Assembly: GCF_024584805.1 (NCBI RefSeq)
Contig: NZ_CP075715.1
Location: 2,034,001-2,098,000, forward strand
Reading direction: 5' to 3'
Source of the DNA: Streptomyces sp. FIT100
Lineage (GTDB): Bacteria > Actinomycetota > Actinomycetes > Streptomycetales > Streptomycetaceae
DNA: 64,000 nt
The notes beneath the pieces are model-generated. The model ran no database searches, had not been told where the DNA came from, and worked only from the letters and a program-made list of their open reading frames with translations. The position numbers and the translations under genes were made by a program. Shown here piece by piece: positions 55,147 to 63,567 of the stretch (within the stretch, counting starts at the first letter, position 1; the number at the start of each line of letters is the position of its first letter).

Positions 55147-56835
55147 TCAGGTGCGGAACGTGTCGTTCAGCACGACCGGCCCGCCCGCCGGCACCGCCGC
55201 CGTGCGATTCGCACCGCTCTCCCAGGTGACGTTCCCGGCGGCGTCCTTGCGCAGGTACTTGTACTCGAAGGACGTTCCCGCAGGCAGCGCGACGTCGAGT
55301 TTCCACACGGGATAGCCCGCCGGGTCGAGCTTGAGCGCGCTGCCCGGGCTCCAGTTGCCCAGCGCCGGCTGGTTGCCGGTGACATAGATGTTCTCGCCGG
55401 GCACCGTCGTGGCGTTGACGCCGAAGGACGCACCCGTGGCGCTCGTACCCCCGCCGCAGTTCCGGGCCCCCGCGTGCAGCGCGACGGCCGTGTTCGGGCC
55501 CAGCGTCCGGGTGAACTGACCGGAGGAGTTCACCGTGACGCCCGTGCCGGACTGGACGTCGCAGTAGTCCCCGGCGGGGAGCGAGGTCTGGAAGGTGCGG
55601 GTCAGCGCAAAGGACTCGTGGTTGATCGCCACGTACGCCTTGTCGCCGCGCCCGAACGCGATCGCGTCCGCGCCGTTGTCCCACCAGTCGGTGACGGCCT
55701 GGCCGCGCGCGGTGTTGCGGAAGGCGACCATCGAGGAGATCTCGCGCCAGGCGTGCTGGCACTTCCAGCCGTCGCTGTAGCAGGCGTTCACCGTGCCGCC
55801 GTTCGGCGGGCCGGCGTCCTTGTCCGTCCACTCGTAGCCGGAGTGGACGTCCGGGGAGCCGTACGGCCAGGCCAGCATGAAGACGTTCGCCAGGGTGTAG
55901 GGGGCGCCGTCCTTGTAGTTGAGGGTGTCGCCGCCGCGCTCGGTGTCGTGGTTGTCGACGAAGACGGCGGACTGGCCGCTCGCCATGTAGCCCCAGCCCT
56001 CGCCGTAGTTCTTCAGGTAGGCGAGGTTCTCGTTGGTGAAGACGCGCTTGAGGTCGCGGGCGTAGCGGAACTCCTGCACATCGCCGTTGCCGAGGTACTC
56101 GCCGGGCTGGACGGCCTCGCCCGCGCCGTGGATGGCTTCCTGCTTCCAGTACACGCCCGGGTTGCCGAGCTTCGCCTTGATCGCGGCGAGGTCGGCGGCC
56201 GGCATGTGCTTGGCCGCGTCGATGCGGAAGCCGTCGACTCCCAGCGACAGCAGGTCGTTCAGGTACGCGGCGATCTTCGTGCGGACGTACTCCTCACCGG
56301 TGTCGAGGTCGGCGAGGCCCACGAGCTCGCAGTTCTGGACGTTCGCGCGGTCCTGGTAGTTGGTGATCTGCGCGGTGCAGTCGTCCATGTCCCAGGAGGA
56401 GTAGATGCCCGGGTAGCCGTACTTCGTGTACGAGGAGCCGCCGGTGCCCGTCCCGGAGCCCGCGGCCATGTGGTTGATGACGGTGTCGGCGACGACCTTG
56501 ACGCCCGCGGCGTGGCAGGCCCCGACCATGTTCGCGAACGCGGTGCGGTCGCCGAGCCGCCCCGCTATCCGGTAGCTGACGGGCTGGTACGAGGTCCACC
56601 ACTGCCCGCCCTGAATGTGCTCCTGGGGCGGCGAGACCTGGACGTACCCGTAACCGGCCGGGCCGAGCGTGCTGGTGCACGCCTGCGCGACCGAGTCGAA
56701 GCGCCATTCGAAGAGGACGGCGGTGACGTCCTTCGTGCCGGGCGGTGCCGCCTGCGCGGCTCCCGCCGGCGCGATCACCGCGACCGCTGCTCCCGCCGCG
56801 AGGGCGAGCGCGGCGGCCAGGGACCTGCTGGCCAT
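55147..56835 (-). CDS. Secreted alpha-amylase with C-terminal CBM20
   Basis: ATG 56835, with AGGAGG upstream, gives 562 aa. Residues 1-30 are a signal peptide ending AGAAQA. The GH13 motifs are [26 protein letters not shown] (nucleophile Asp), YWKQEAIHG (acid Glu) and [12 protein letters not shown] (third Asp). Cys pairs are typical of Streptomyces alpha-amylases. The last 100 residues are a starch-binding CBM20: [60 protein letters not shown]. It attacks internal alpha-1,4 bonds. A promoter with LacI-type operators lies upstream. Confidence 0.96.
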   Translation of the reverse strand: MASRSLAAALALAAGAAVAVIAPAGAAQAAPPGTKDVTAVLFEWRFDSVAQACTSTLGPAGYGYVQVSPPQEHIQGGQWWTSYQPVSYRIAGRLGDRTAFANMVGACHAAGVKVVADTVINHMAAGSGTGTGGSSYTKYGYPGIYSSWDMDDCTAQITNYQDRANVQNCELVGLADLDTGEEYVRTKIAAYLNDLLSLGVDGFRIDAAKHMPAADLAAIKAKLGNPGVYWKQEAIHGAGEAVQPGEYLGNGDVQEFRYARDLKRVFTNENLAYLKNYGEGWGYMASGQSAVFVDNHDTERGGDTLNYKDGAPYTLANVFMLAWPYGSPDVHSGYEWTDKDAGPPNGGTVNACYSDGWKCQHAWREISSMVAFRNTARGQAVTDWWDNGADAIAFGRGDKAYVAINHESFALTRTFQTSLPAGDYCDVQSGTGVTVNSSGQFTRTLGPNTAVALHAGARNCGGGTSATGASFGVNATTVPGENIYVTGNQPALGNWSPGSALKLDPAGYPVWKLDVALPAGTSFEYKYLRKDAAGNVTWESGANRTAAVPAGGPVVLNDTFRT

Positions 56836-56904
56836 GTGGTTCCTCCTGCGGCTCGTGGAGGGTGAGGGTGGGGGGAGATACGGGTGGGGATGAGGATTGA
56901 ATGT

Positions 56905-57041
56905 TCTTGCTGCAAAACTGAAAACCTCACTGCGCAGGTGACCGTAGGCCCAGACCGTCCATCGGTCAACGGTTTCGACATGTGTGCGACACACGGAAGA
57001 CATAGGTCCGCAAGAACTTGCAGACGCTGCCCCACTTGCAG
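56905..57041 (-). promoter_or_regulatory. alpha-amylase promoter with CTTGCAG-type LacI operator repeats
   Basis: On the reverse strand, a -35 TTGACC (56969-56964) and a -10 TACGGT (56946-56941) are spaced by 17 bases. Upstream of the -35 are two CTGCAAG copies 18 bp apart (57041-57035 and 57023-57017). The nearer one forms the palindrome CTGCAAG-TT-CTTGCGG (57023-57008). A third site, TTGCTGCAA, lies downstream of the -10 (56907-56915). CTTGCAG repeats are known targets of MalR/Reg1-type LacI repressors at Streptomyces amylase genes; the match here is by eye. The rest of 56836-57134 shows nothing else. Confidence 0.7.
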
Positions 57042-57134
57042 GCGCCGCCCCGCGATGCGCGATGCGGTGGGCGAGGCTGCCCCGCACGACGAAGGGCCGG
57101 CCCGGACGACCGGGCCGGCCCATCTGAGTGTGCG

Positions 57135-58343
57135 TCAGCCGGTGACGGGGGACGCGGCCGGAAGGGCCGCGCCGTCACCGGCGAAGGACACGGTCCCGGC
57201 CGGGGTGGTGACGCAGCCGCCGGGGCCGGTGACCGCGGTGCTGCCGTCGCCGCGCGTCACCGTGCGGCCGAGCAGTCCGTAGCCGTTGGCCGGGTTCACC
57301 AGGCAGGCCGTGCCCGGGGTCGCGCCGGCCTGCCATGCGGAGCTCACCGGGCGGTCCAGGGCGTCGGCCGCCACGTCCACCTGGTTGGTCTGGAAGCCGT
57401 CGACGCCGTTGGCGCGGCCCTGCTGGATCTGCGCGAACTCCTGGTCGGGGCCCGCGTCGTAGCTGTGCGGCACGGCGATGCCGCACCCGTCGTGGATCGC
57501 GGCCAGCTTCGGCGCCGTGAACTTCGCGAGATCCGAGCCGAACGTGAAGTCCTTGCCCCTGGCCCGGTCGTACAGGGCCGAGGGTGACTCGCTGCCGCTG
57601 AGGTTGTAGTTGAAGAGGGCGTTGGCGTCGACGCCCTGGACGGCCGAGATCATGGGGTCCAGGTTCGTGGAGTACTGCCAGATCGTGCGGTCCATCAGCC
57701 CGGCGTTCTTCACGGCCTGGGCGACCTGGCGGTACGGCGTGCGGTCCAGCAGGTAGACCTCCTTGAACTCGACGTCGAGGCCCGCGCCCGCCTGCGTGGC
57801 GATGGCCAGTACCTCGTCGAACGTGAGGTAGCGGGCCGGGTCGTGCGCGGTGCCCACCCATTCGCCGGTGGCCGCGTTCCAGCTCTTGAACGTCGCCAGG
57901 TTCACCGACTTGACGGTCTGTCCGCCGGGGCCCTCGGCGTCGTGGAACGCGACGAGCGTGCCGTCGGACAGCCGGCGGATGTCGATCTCGATCACCGTGG
58001 CACCGAACGCCAGGGCGCTGCGGTACGCCTCGGCGGTCTGCTGCGGGGCCAGGTTGGTGCCGCCCCGGTGGGCGGAGAGGAACGGCACCTCGGCGGGCGC
58101 GCCGGGCGCGGTGCCGGGGCCCCAGGGCGAGTGGACGGGGGAGGGCACGCACTCGGCGGCCTCGGCGGCGAGCGCCGACGACGACGTGAGCGGGGAGAGC
58201 GCGGTGGCGAGCAGCGCGGCGACGGCCGTACCGGCCGCGGCGAGCAGCGCGCCCGGTCGCGTGAACCGACGGGCGCCCCGGCGCTCGGTCACGGCCCGGG
58301 AGGACGAGGAGGATGCGGGCGAGAACTCGTTGAGTATCGTCAC
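57135..58343 (-). CDS. Secreted glycerophosphodiester phosphodiesterase family protein
   Basis: GTG 58343 gives 402 aa; the ribosome site is only a G-run. Residues 1-62 are a long Ala-rich export signal ([34 protein letters not shown]). The GDPD catalytic domain shows [20 protein letters not shown] (first His), then [20 protein letters not shown] (metal Glu/Asp and second His) and [12 protein letters not shown]. It would hydrolyse glycerophosphodiesters or teichoic-acid-like polymers outside the cell. It stands alone, divergent from the gene at 58446. An inverted repeat in the shared gap may regulate it. Confidence 0.88.
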   Translation of the reverse strand: MTILNEFSPASSSSSRAVTERRGARRFTRPGALLAAAGTAVAALLATALSPLTSSSALAAEAAECVPSPVHSPWGPGTAPGAPAEVPFLSAHRGGTNLAPQQTAEAYRSALAFGATVIEIDIRRLSDGTLVAFHDAEGPGGQTVKSVNLATFKSWNAATGEWVGTAHDPARYLTFDEVLAIATQAGAGLDVEFKEVYLLDRTPYRQVAQAVKNAGLMDRTIWQYSTNLDPMISAVQGVDANALFNYNLSGSESPSALYDRARGKDFTFGSDLAKFTAPKLAAIHDGCGIAVPHSYDAGPDQEFAQIQQGRANGVDGFQTNQVDVAADALDRPVSSAWQAGATPGTACLVNPANGYGLLGRTVTRGDGSTAVTGPGGCVTTPAGTVSFAGDGAALPAASPVTG

Positions 58344-58361
58344 CCCCCACAAGTAGTGCCG

Positions 58362-58386
58362 GTTCGTTGCGCGTTGGGCAACGAAC
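58362..58386. promoter_or_regulatory. Perfect 9-bp inverted repeat between divergent genes
   Basis: GTTCGTTGC (58362-58370) and GCAACGAAC (58378-58386) are separated by 7 bases. They lie 19 bp from the GDPD start and 60 bp from the start at 58446. The symmetry suggests an operator for both genes; a hairpin in an RNA leader is an alternative. Confidence 0.6.
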
Positions 58387-58445
58387 GACCAGCAGTCGGC
58401 CAAGTGCCGGATACGCGAGGGGAAGTCTGGGCACACCATCACCCC

Positions 58446-59063
58446 ATGGACGCAGGACTCGCAGGACTCCTCGGCGGTGTCGTCGGCGCAGCGGTCGGCG
58501 CGGTCGGGGCCACGGCATCGGCGTGGATCACCGGACGGAAGGCCGAACGGCAGGCCCAGCTCCTGGCCGAGGCGCAGTTGGGGCAGGCGCGGCTTCAGAT
58601 CGGCGCGGAGCGCGGTCGCGCGCTCCGCGAATCGCGCAAGAGCGCCTACGTCGCCTTCGCCGAGGGCTGGAGCCAGGTGCACACCACGCTGGCGGAAGCA
58701 GGCATCAAACTCGGCGGCATCGAGGCGAGCGACCCTCCCGAGGAGCGCGAGGAACGCCGCCGGGCCGCGCGCCGCCTCTGGAACGAGGCCCGCGCCCTGC
58801 ACCACGCCCTCACCCGTCTGCTGCACGTGGTCCAGGTGGAGGGCCCCGCCCCGGCGGGCCGGGCCGCACAGACGGCGCAGGGCGCTCTGGTCACCCACTT
58901 CGGCGCGGTCCTGGCCTGGCTCCACGCGGTGGACGCCGGAACGGAGACACCGCAGCACAGCTCGGACGAGAAGACCGCGCACGGCGCCGCGTACGGCAGC
59001 CTCCTGGACTTCCTCCGCACCGCCTCGGACACCACCGCACAGGAGGACGCACCCGATGTCTGA
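58446..59063 (+). CDS. Hypothetical protein with N-terminal membrane segment and helical body
   Basis: This 205-aa protein starts at ATG 58446. Residues 3-26 are a Gly/Ala-rich hydrophobic segment (GLAGLLGGVVGAAVGAVGAT) followed by WITGRKAERQAQ. The rest is alpha-helical (KSAYVAFAEGWSQVHTTLAE, AARRLWNEARALHHALTRLL, AVLAWLHAVDAG). The layout suggests a single-pass protein with a cytoplasmic helical domain. I recognise no named family. The next small gene overlaps its end. Confidence 0.75.
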   Translation: MDAGLAGLLGGVVGAAVGAVGATASAWITGRKAERQAQLLAEAQLGQARLQIGAERGRALRESRKSAYVAFAEGWSQVHTTLAEAGIKLGGIEASDPPEEREERRRAARRLWNEARALHHALTRLLHVVQVEGPAPAGRAAQTAQGALVTHFGAVLAWLHAVDAGTETPQHSSDEKTAHGAAYGSLLDFLRTASDTTAQEDAPDV

Positions 59064-59190
59064 ACCTCGACCGAAGCCACGCGGTAACGACCGCCCACCG
59101 CCGGACCGCGACACCGTCGCCCTGTACCGACGCCGCCGTGTCCCTGGCGCGGCCGATCTCGCCCGCAGAGCCCGCGAGACACTTGCCTGA
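59056..59190 (+). CDS. 44-aa basic hypothetical protein
   Basis: ATG 59056 lies inside the end of the previous gene (8-bp overlap), with AGGAGG ten bases upstream. The sequence starts MSEPRPKPRGNDRPPPDRDT and ends ALYRRRRVPGAADLARRARE TLA. It is Arg/Pro-rich with a C-terminal helix. The strong ribosome site and the overlap support translational coupling; the function is unknown. Confidence 0.6.
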   Translation: MSEPRPKPRGNDRPPPDRDTVALYRRRRVPGAADLARRARETLA

Positions 59191-59224
59191 CATGCCCAAC
59201 ATGCAGCCCGACGAAGGGAACATC

Positions 59225-59729
59225 GTGGCCCAGCAGACAGACGACCGCTCCCCAGCGCTCAGGCCGGCGCTCGAATCGATGACCCTGCTGGTCGCGGCCG
59301 TCATCGTTCACGACAAGGCCACCGACCGGGTCGTTCTCCTCCAGCGCAGCGAGAACGCCAAGTTCGCCCAGGGAATGTGGGACCTGCCCGTCGGCAAGAG
59401 CGAACCGGGCGAGCCCATCACGGCAACCGCTGCCCGCGAGCTCTACGAAGAAACGGGCCTCACGGTGAAGCCCGAGTCCCTCACGGTCGCCCACGTCATC
59501 CACGGCGCCTGGGGCGTGGAGGCCCCCCAACGGCTTCCTCACGGTCGTGTTCGCCGCCCATGACTGGACCGGCGAACTGGAGAACCGCGAGCCGGGGAAG
59601 CACTCCCAGGTCCGCTGGGTCGACGCCGATGCCATCCCCGACGACTTTGTCGACACCACCGCCGGCGCCCTCCACCAGTACCTGATCAAGGGCTTCAACG
59701 TTTCCCTGGGCGGCTGGCCGACGGCGTGA
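59225..59729 (+). pseudogene. NUDIX hydrolase, frameshifted in a C-run
   Basis: GTG 59225, with GAAGGGA upstream, starts the frame. The NUDIX box is complete: GKSEPGEPITATAARELYEE, followed by TGL. After VIHGAWGVEAP the frame shifts at six Cs (59523-59528); with five Cs it would read NGFLTVVFAAHDWTGELENR and run on to TGA 59727-59729. The two frames together give about 167 aa, the expected family size. Either a real frameshift or a base-call error in the C-run explains it. An intact protein would hydrolyse nucleotide-linked diphosphates. Confidence 0.83.
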
Positions 59730-59739
59730 ACTGACAAGC

Positions 59740-60765
59740 TCAGTTCCGCACCCGCGCCGTCGACCCCCGCACCACCAGCTCCGGCTGGAAGACGTACTCC
59801 GTGCTCGGCACGGGATTGCCGCGGATCTCCTCAAGCAGCGCGCCGACCGCCGCCGAGGCCATCGCCTGGACGGGCTGGCGGACCGTCGTCAGCGGGGGGT
59901 CGGTGAAGGGGATGAGCGGGGAGTCGTCGTAGCCGACGACCGAGACGTCGCCCGGGACGGACAGGCCCCGCTCCCGGACCGCGCGGATCGCGCCGAGGGC
60001 CATCATGTCGCTGCCGCAGACGATGCCGGTGCAGCCCGCGTCGACGAGTTCGGCGGCGGCCGCGTGGCCGCCCTCGACGCCGAAGAGGGTGTGGCGCACA
60101 TAGGGCTCCGCGCCGGGGCCCGCGGCGTCCAGGAAGCCCTCCGTCTTGCGGCGCGAGGGGACGTAGCGGACGGGGCCGACCGCGAGGCCGATCCGCTCGT
60201 GGCCGAGGTCGGCGAGGTGGCGTACGGCCATGGCGGCGGCCATCCGGTCGTCGGGCGAGACGAAGGGCGCGCGGATCCGCTCGTTGTAGCCGTTGATGAG
60301 GACGAACGGGACGCCCCGGGCGGCGAGTTCGGCATAGCGGCCGGGGTCGGCGGAGGTGTCGGCGTGCAGCCCGGACAGGAAGACGATGCCGCTGACCGCG
60401 CTCTCCTCCAGCTGCTCGACGAGCTCGTCCTCGGTCGCCCCGCCGGGCTGTTTGACGCAGAGCAGGGGCGTGTAGCCGTGGCCGGCCAGCGTCTGCTCGA
60501 CGACCTGGGCGAACGCCGGGAAGATCGGGTTGGTGAGCTCCGGCACCACCAGACCGACCAGTCCGGCGCTGCGCCGGCGCAGCCGCACGGGGCGCTCGTA
60601 GCCGAGGACGTCGAGGGCCGCGAGCACCCGCGTACGGGTCGCCGACGACACACCGGGCCGGACGTTGAGGACACGGCTGACCGTGGCCTCGCTGACGCCT
60701 GCCTGGGCTGCGATGTCGGCCAGCCGGGGAGCGCCGGTCGCACCGGCGCTCCTAGGGCCTGTCAT
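59740..60765 (-). CDS. LacI-family transcriptional regulator
   Basis: ATG 60765 gives 341 aa. The HTH is clear (RLADIAAQAGVSEATVSRVL), followed by the hinge LDVLGYERPVRLRRRSAGLV and a periplasmic-binding-like sensor (VGLVVPELTNPIFPAFAQVV, GIVCGSDMMALGAIRAVRER, VSVVGYDDSPLIPFTDPPLT). It lies just downstream of aglA in the same direction and probably controls the maltose/glucan genes, including the CTGCAAG-type sites at the amylase promoter. The first five codons lie in the end of the repeat element at 60752-60916, so the element supplies its start codon. Confidence 0.92.
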   Translation of the reverse strand: MTGPRSAGATGAPRLADIAAQAGVSEATVSRVLNVRPGVSSATRTRVLAALDVLGYERPVRLRRRSAGLVGLVVPELTNPIFPAFAQVVEQTLAGHGYTPLLCVKQPGGATEDELVEQLEESAVSGIVFLSGLHADTSADPGRYAELAARGVPFVLINGYNERIRAPFVSPDDRMAAAMAVRHLADLGHERIGLAVGPVRYVPSRRKTEGFLDAAGPGAEPYVRHTLFGVEGGHAAAAELVDAGCTGIVCGSDMMALGAIRAVRERGLSVPGDVSVVGYDDSPLIPFTDPPLTTVRQPVQAMASAAVGALLEEIRGNPVPSTEYVFQPELVVRGSTARVRN

Positions 60766-60916
60766 CCGGATCCTGCCGGGCTCGCGTGCCCTGGCGCCGC
60801 CACTCGCGGCGTTGTCGTCGGTCGGCATGGCTCCGCCATGACTCCCTCCTCCGCCTTGCGATTCACGGCGCCAGACCCCGCTCGCTGATCCGGCCTGATC
60901 CGGAGGACAGGCCCTC
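60752..60916. repeat. 165-bp CTAG-type MITE-like repeat, copy 2
   Basis: The left end is CTAG followed by GGCCTGTCATCCGGATC; the right end is its near-inverse, GATCCGGAGGACAGGCC, then CTCGG in place of CTAG. The core shares GCGTTGTCGTCGGTCG and ACTCCCTCCTCCGCCT with the element at 31166. It lies between aglA and the LacI gene and gives the LacI gene its ATG. No ORF lies within it. Confidence 0.75.
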
Positions 60917-60929
60917 GGCCTGGGGATCG

Positions 60930-62591
60930 TCACACCGTCCACCACGCCGTGGTGTCCGCGGGCAGCACGGCCACGCCGTCGGTGACCGCCACCGGTCCGG
61001 TGGCCAGCAGCAGCGTGCCGGGAGCGGGGAGGCGTACCGGCGCGCCCGTGGTGTTGGTGGTGCAGAGGAAGCCGTCGCGGGCGAGGGCGAGGACGCCGTC
61101 GGGGGCATCCAGCCAGGTGACCATGGAACCCGCGCCGAGACCCGGGTGGTCACGGCGCACGGCCAGCGCCGCCCGGTACAGCTCCAGGGTCGAGCCCGGC
61201 ACACCACTCTGCGCCTCCACACTCAGCTCACCCCACGCCGACGGCTGCGGCAGCCAGCTGCCGCCCGCCCCGAAACCGTACGAGACACCCTCACGCGTCC
61301 ACGGAATCGGCACCCGGCACCCGTCCCGGAAACCGTCCTGACCCTCCGCACGGAAGAACGACGGATCCTGCCGCACCTCATCCGGAAGATCCGTCACATC
61401 CGGCAACCCCAACTCCTCACCCTGATACAGATACGCCGACCCCGGCAACGCCAACATCAACAACGTCGCCGCCCGCGCCCGCCGCAGACCGAGTTCGCGG
61501 TCGCCCTGCTCGCGCAGCTGGGTGCCGAGTCCGGCGGGGTTGGCGAACCGGGTCGCGTGCCGGGTGACGTCGTGGTTGGACAGCACCCAGGTGGTGGGCG
61601 CGCCGACGGGGCGCATCGCGGCGAGCGAGCCGTCGATGACGGTCCGCAGCTCCTGCGCGTCCCAGTTCGTCGTCAGGTACTGGAAGTTGAACGCCTGGTG
61701 CATTTCGTCGGGGCGCACGTACAGCGCGGTGCGCTCGACGGTCGGGGTCCAGGCTTCGGCGACGAGGACGCGCTCGCCCTCGTACTCGTCGAGGATCCGC
61801 CGCCAGGAGCGGTAGATCTCGTGGACGCCGTCCTGGTCGAAGAAGGGCATGACATCGTTCCCGAGCAGCTTGAGCTGGTCGCCGGAGCCGATGTCGGGCA
61901 GGCCGGGCGCCTTGACGAGGCCGTGGGCGACGTCGACGCGGAAGCCGTCGGCGCCCAGGTCCAGCCAGAAGCGCAGGATCGAGCGGAACTCGTCCTGGAC
62001 GGCGGGGTGTTCCCAGTTGAAGTCGGGCTGCTCGGGGGCGAAGAGGTGCAGGTACCATTCGCCGTCCTCGACCCGGGTCCAGGCCGGGCCGCCGAAGATG
62101 GACTCCCAGTCGTTCGGGGGCAGTTCGCCGTCGGGGCCCTTCCCCTTGCGGAAGTGGAAGCGCTCCCTCAGCCGGGAGCCGGGGCCCTCGCGCAGGGCCT
62201 GGCGGAACCAGTCGTGCCGGTCGGAGCAGTGGTTCGGCACGATGTCGACGATGATCCGCAGGCCCAGGCCGTGGGCTCTGCGGATCAGCGCGTCGGCGTC
62301 GTGGAGGGTGCCGAACATCGGGTCGATGGCCCGGTAGTCGGCGACGTCGTAACCGGCGTCGGCCTGCGGGGACGCGTAGAAGGGGCTGAGCCAGACCGCG
62401 TCGACCCCGAGCTCCTTGAGGTAAGGGAGCCGGCTGCGTATGCCCGCGAGATCGCCCATGCCGTCGCCGTTGCCGTCGGCGAAGCTGCGCGGATAGACCT
62501 GGTAGATCACCGCGTCCCGCCACCATGGCGCTGGCTCGGCACGGGTGCCGGTCGTCGTCGTGGTGGCGGGGGCAGCGAGGTGCTGGGTCAT
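60930..62591 (-). CDS. aglA: alpha-glucosidase (GH13, AglA)
   Basis: ATG 62591 gives 553 aa with no signal peptide. The motifs are VYPRSFADGNGDGMGDLAGI, VDIVPNHCSD, GFRVDVAHGLVKAP (nucleophile Asp), LVAEAWTP (acid Glu) and WVLSNHDVTRHATRF. It matches the Streptomyces AglA alpha-glucosidases that split maltose and maltodextrins inside the cell. It is downstream of malFG by 67 bp. The codon use of residues about 370-465 (61199-61484) differs from the rest, with TTG Leu and T-ending codons, which suggests a recombined tract. Confidence 0.95.
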   Translation of the reverse strand: MTQHLAAPATTTTTGTRAEPAPWWRDAVIYQVYPRSFADGNGDGMGDLAGIRSRLPYLKELGVDAVWLSPFYASPQADAGYDVADYRAIDPMFGTLHDADALIRRAHGLGLRIIVDIVPNHCSDRHDWFRQALREGPGSRLRERFHFRKGKGPDGELPPNDWESIFGGPAWTRVEDGEWYLHLFAPEQPDFNWEHPAVQDEFRSILRFWLDLGADGFRVDVAHGLVKAPGLPDIGSGDQLKLLGNDVMPFFDQDGVHEIYRSWRRILDEYEGERVLVAEAWTPTVERTALYVRPDEMHQAFNFQYLTTNWDAQELRTVIDGSLAAMRPVGAPTTWVLSNHDVTRHATRFANPAGLGTQLREQGDRELGLRRARAATLLMLALPGSAYLYQGEELGLPDVTDLPDEVRQDPSFFRAEGQDGFRDGCRVPIPWTREGVSYGFGAGGSWLPQPSAWGELSVEAQSGVPGSTLELYRAALAVRRDHPGLGAGSMVTWLDAPDGVLALARDGFLCTTNTTGAPVRLPAPGTLLLATGPVAVTDGVAVLPADTTAWWTV

Positions 62592-62658
62592 TTCATCCCT
62601 GCGATGGTGGTGGTTGAGGGGGAACGTACGTACGGAGGTGCGGGGGCCTGCCCCCGGC

Positions 62659-63567
62659 TCAGCCCTTGACGGCGCCGGCCGATACGCCGGTCACCAGGTG
62701 GCGCTGGGCGAAGAGGAAGACGATCGCGGCGGGGATCGCGATGAGCACGGAGGCCGCGGTCATCGGCCCCCACTGGGCGCCGTACTGGTTGACGAACTTC
62801 TGGAGTCCGCCGGCCAGCGTGAGGTTCTCGTCGCCGACCATGAAGGCGGAGGCGTAGGCGACCTCGCCCCAGGCGGTGATGAACGAGTAGAACGCCGTCA
62901 CCGCGATGCCGGGCTTGGCGAGCGGCAGGATCAGCCGCCAGAAGGTGCCGAACGGGGTGAGTCCGTCGACCTGTCCCGACTCGTCGATCTCCCGCGGGAT
63001 CGTGTCGAAGAAGCCCTTCATCATCCAGGCGCAGAACGGCACGGCGATGGTGAGGTACGTGATGACGAGGCCGGCGGGCTCGTTGAGCAGACCCATGCGC
63101 GCCATGATGTTGTAGATCGGCACGATGAGGACCGCGACCGGGAACATCTGGGTGATGAGCAGGGTCCACATCAGTCCGCGCTTGCCGGGGAAGCGGAAGC
63201 GGCTGACGGCGTAGCCGGTGGTGGCGGCGACGAAGACGCCGAGGACCGTGGTGAGCCCGGCGACGAGGAGCGAGTTGCCGAACCAGGTGAGGAACGGGGT
63301 GTCGTTCAGCAGCCCGGTGTAGTTCTCGAACGTCGTCTCCTTGAAGAAGTCCGTCGTGGTCGCGTACTGCGCCGGCTTGATGGAGGTCAGGAAGACCCAC
63401 AGGACCGGGAAGACGGCGATCACGGACGCGACGACGAGCGTCAGGTGCAGGGCGGCCGAGGCGAGCGGCGAGCGGCGGCCTCGCACGGGAGCGTTCGCGG
63501 GCGTGCCCGCGGACCTGCTCGCAGGCGTGCCCGCGGACGCGTTCGCAGGGGTGTTGGTCGTGGTCAC
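62659..63567 (-). CDS. malG: Maltose/maltodextrin ABC transporter permease MalG
   Basis: GTG 63567 overlaps the malF stop by 4 bp. The product is 302 aa. The first 30 residues are Ala/Thr/Pro repeats (SAGTPASRSAGTPANA). Six TM helices follow. The EAA loop is present as IDESGQVDGLTPFGTFWRLI with LPLAKPG, and the MalG-type end is FAQRHLVTGVSAGAVKG. It forms the inner-membrane channel with MalF; the binding protein and MsiK-type ATPase would be encoded elsewhere. Confidence 0.95.
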   Translation of the reverse strand: MTTTNTPANASAGTPASRSAGTPANAPVRGRRSPLASAALHLTLVVASVIAVFPVLWVFLTSIKPAQYATTTDFFKETTFENYTGLLNDTPFLTWFGNSLLVAGLTTVLGVFVAATTGYAVSRFRFPGKRGLMWTLLITQMFPVAVLIVPIYNIMARMGLLNEPAGLVITYLTIAVPFCAWMMKGFFDTIPREIDESGQVDGLTPFGTFWRLILPLAKPGIAVTAFYSFITAWGEVAYASAFMVGDENLTLAGGLQKFVNQYGAQWGPMTAASVLIAIPAAIVFLFAQRHLVTGVSAGAVKG

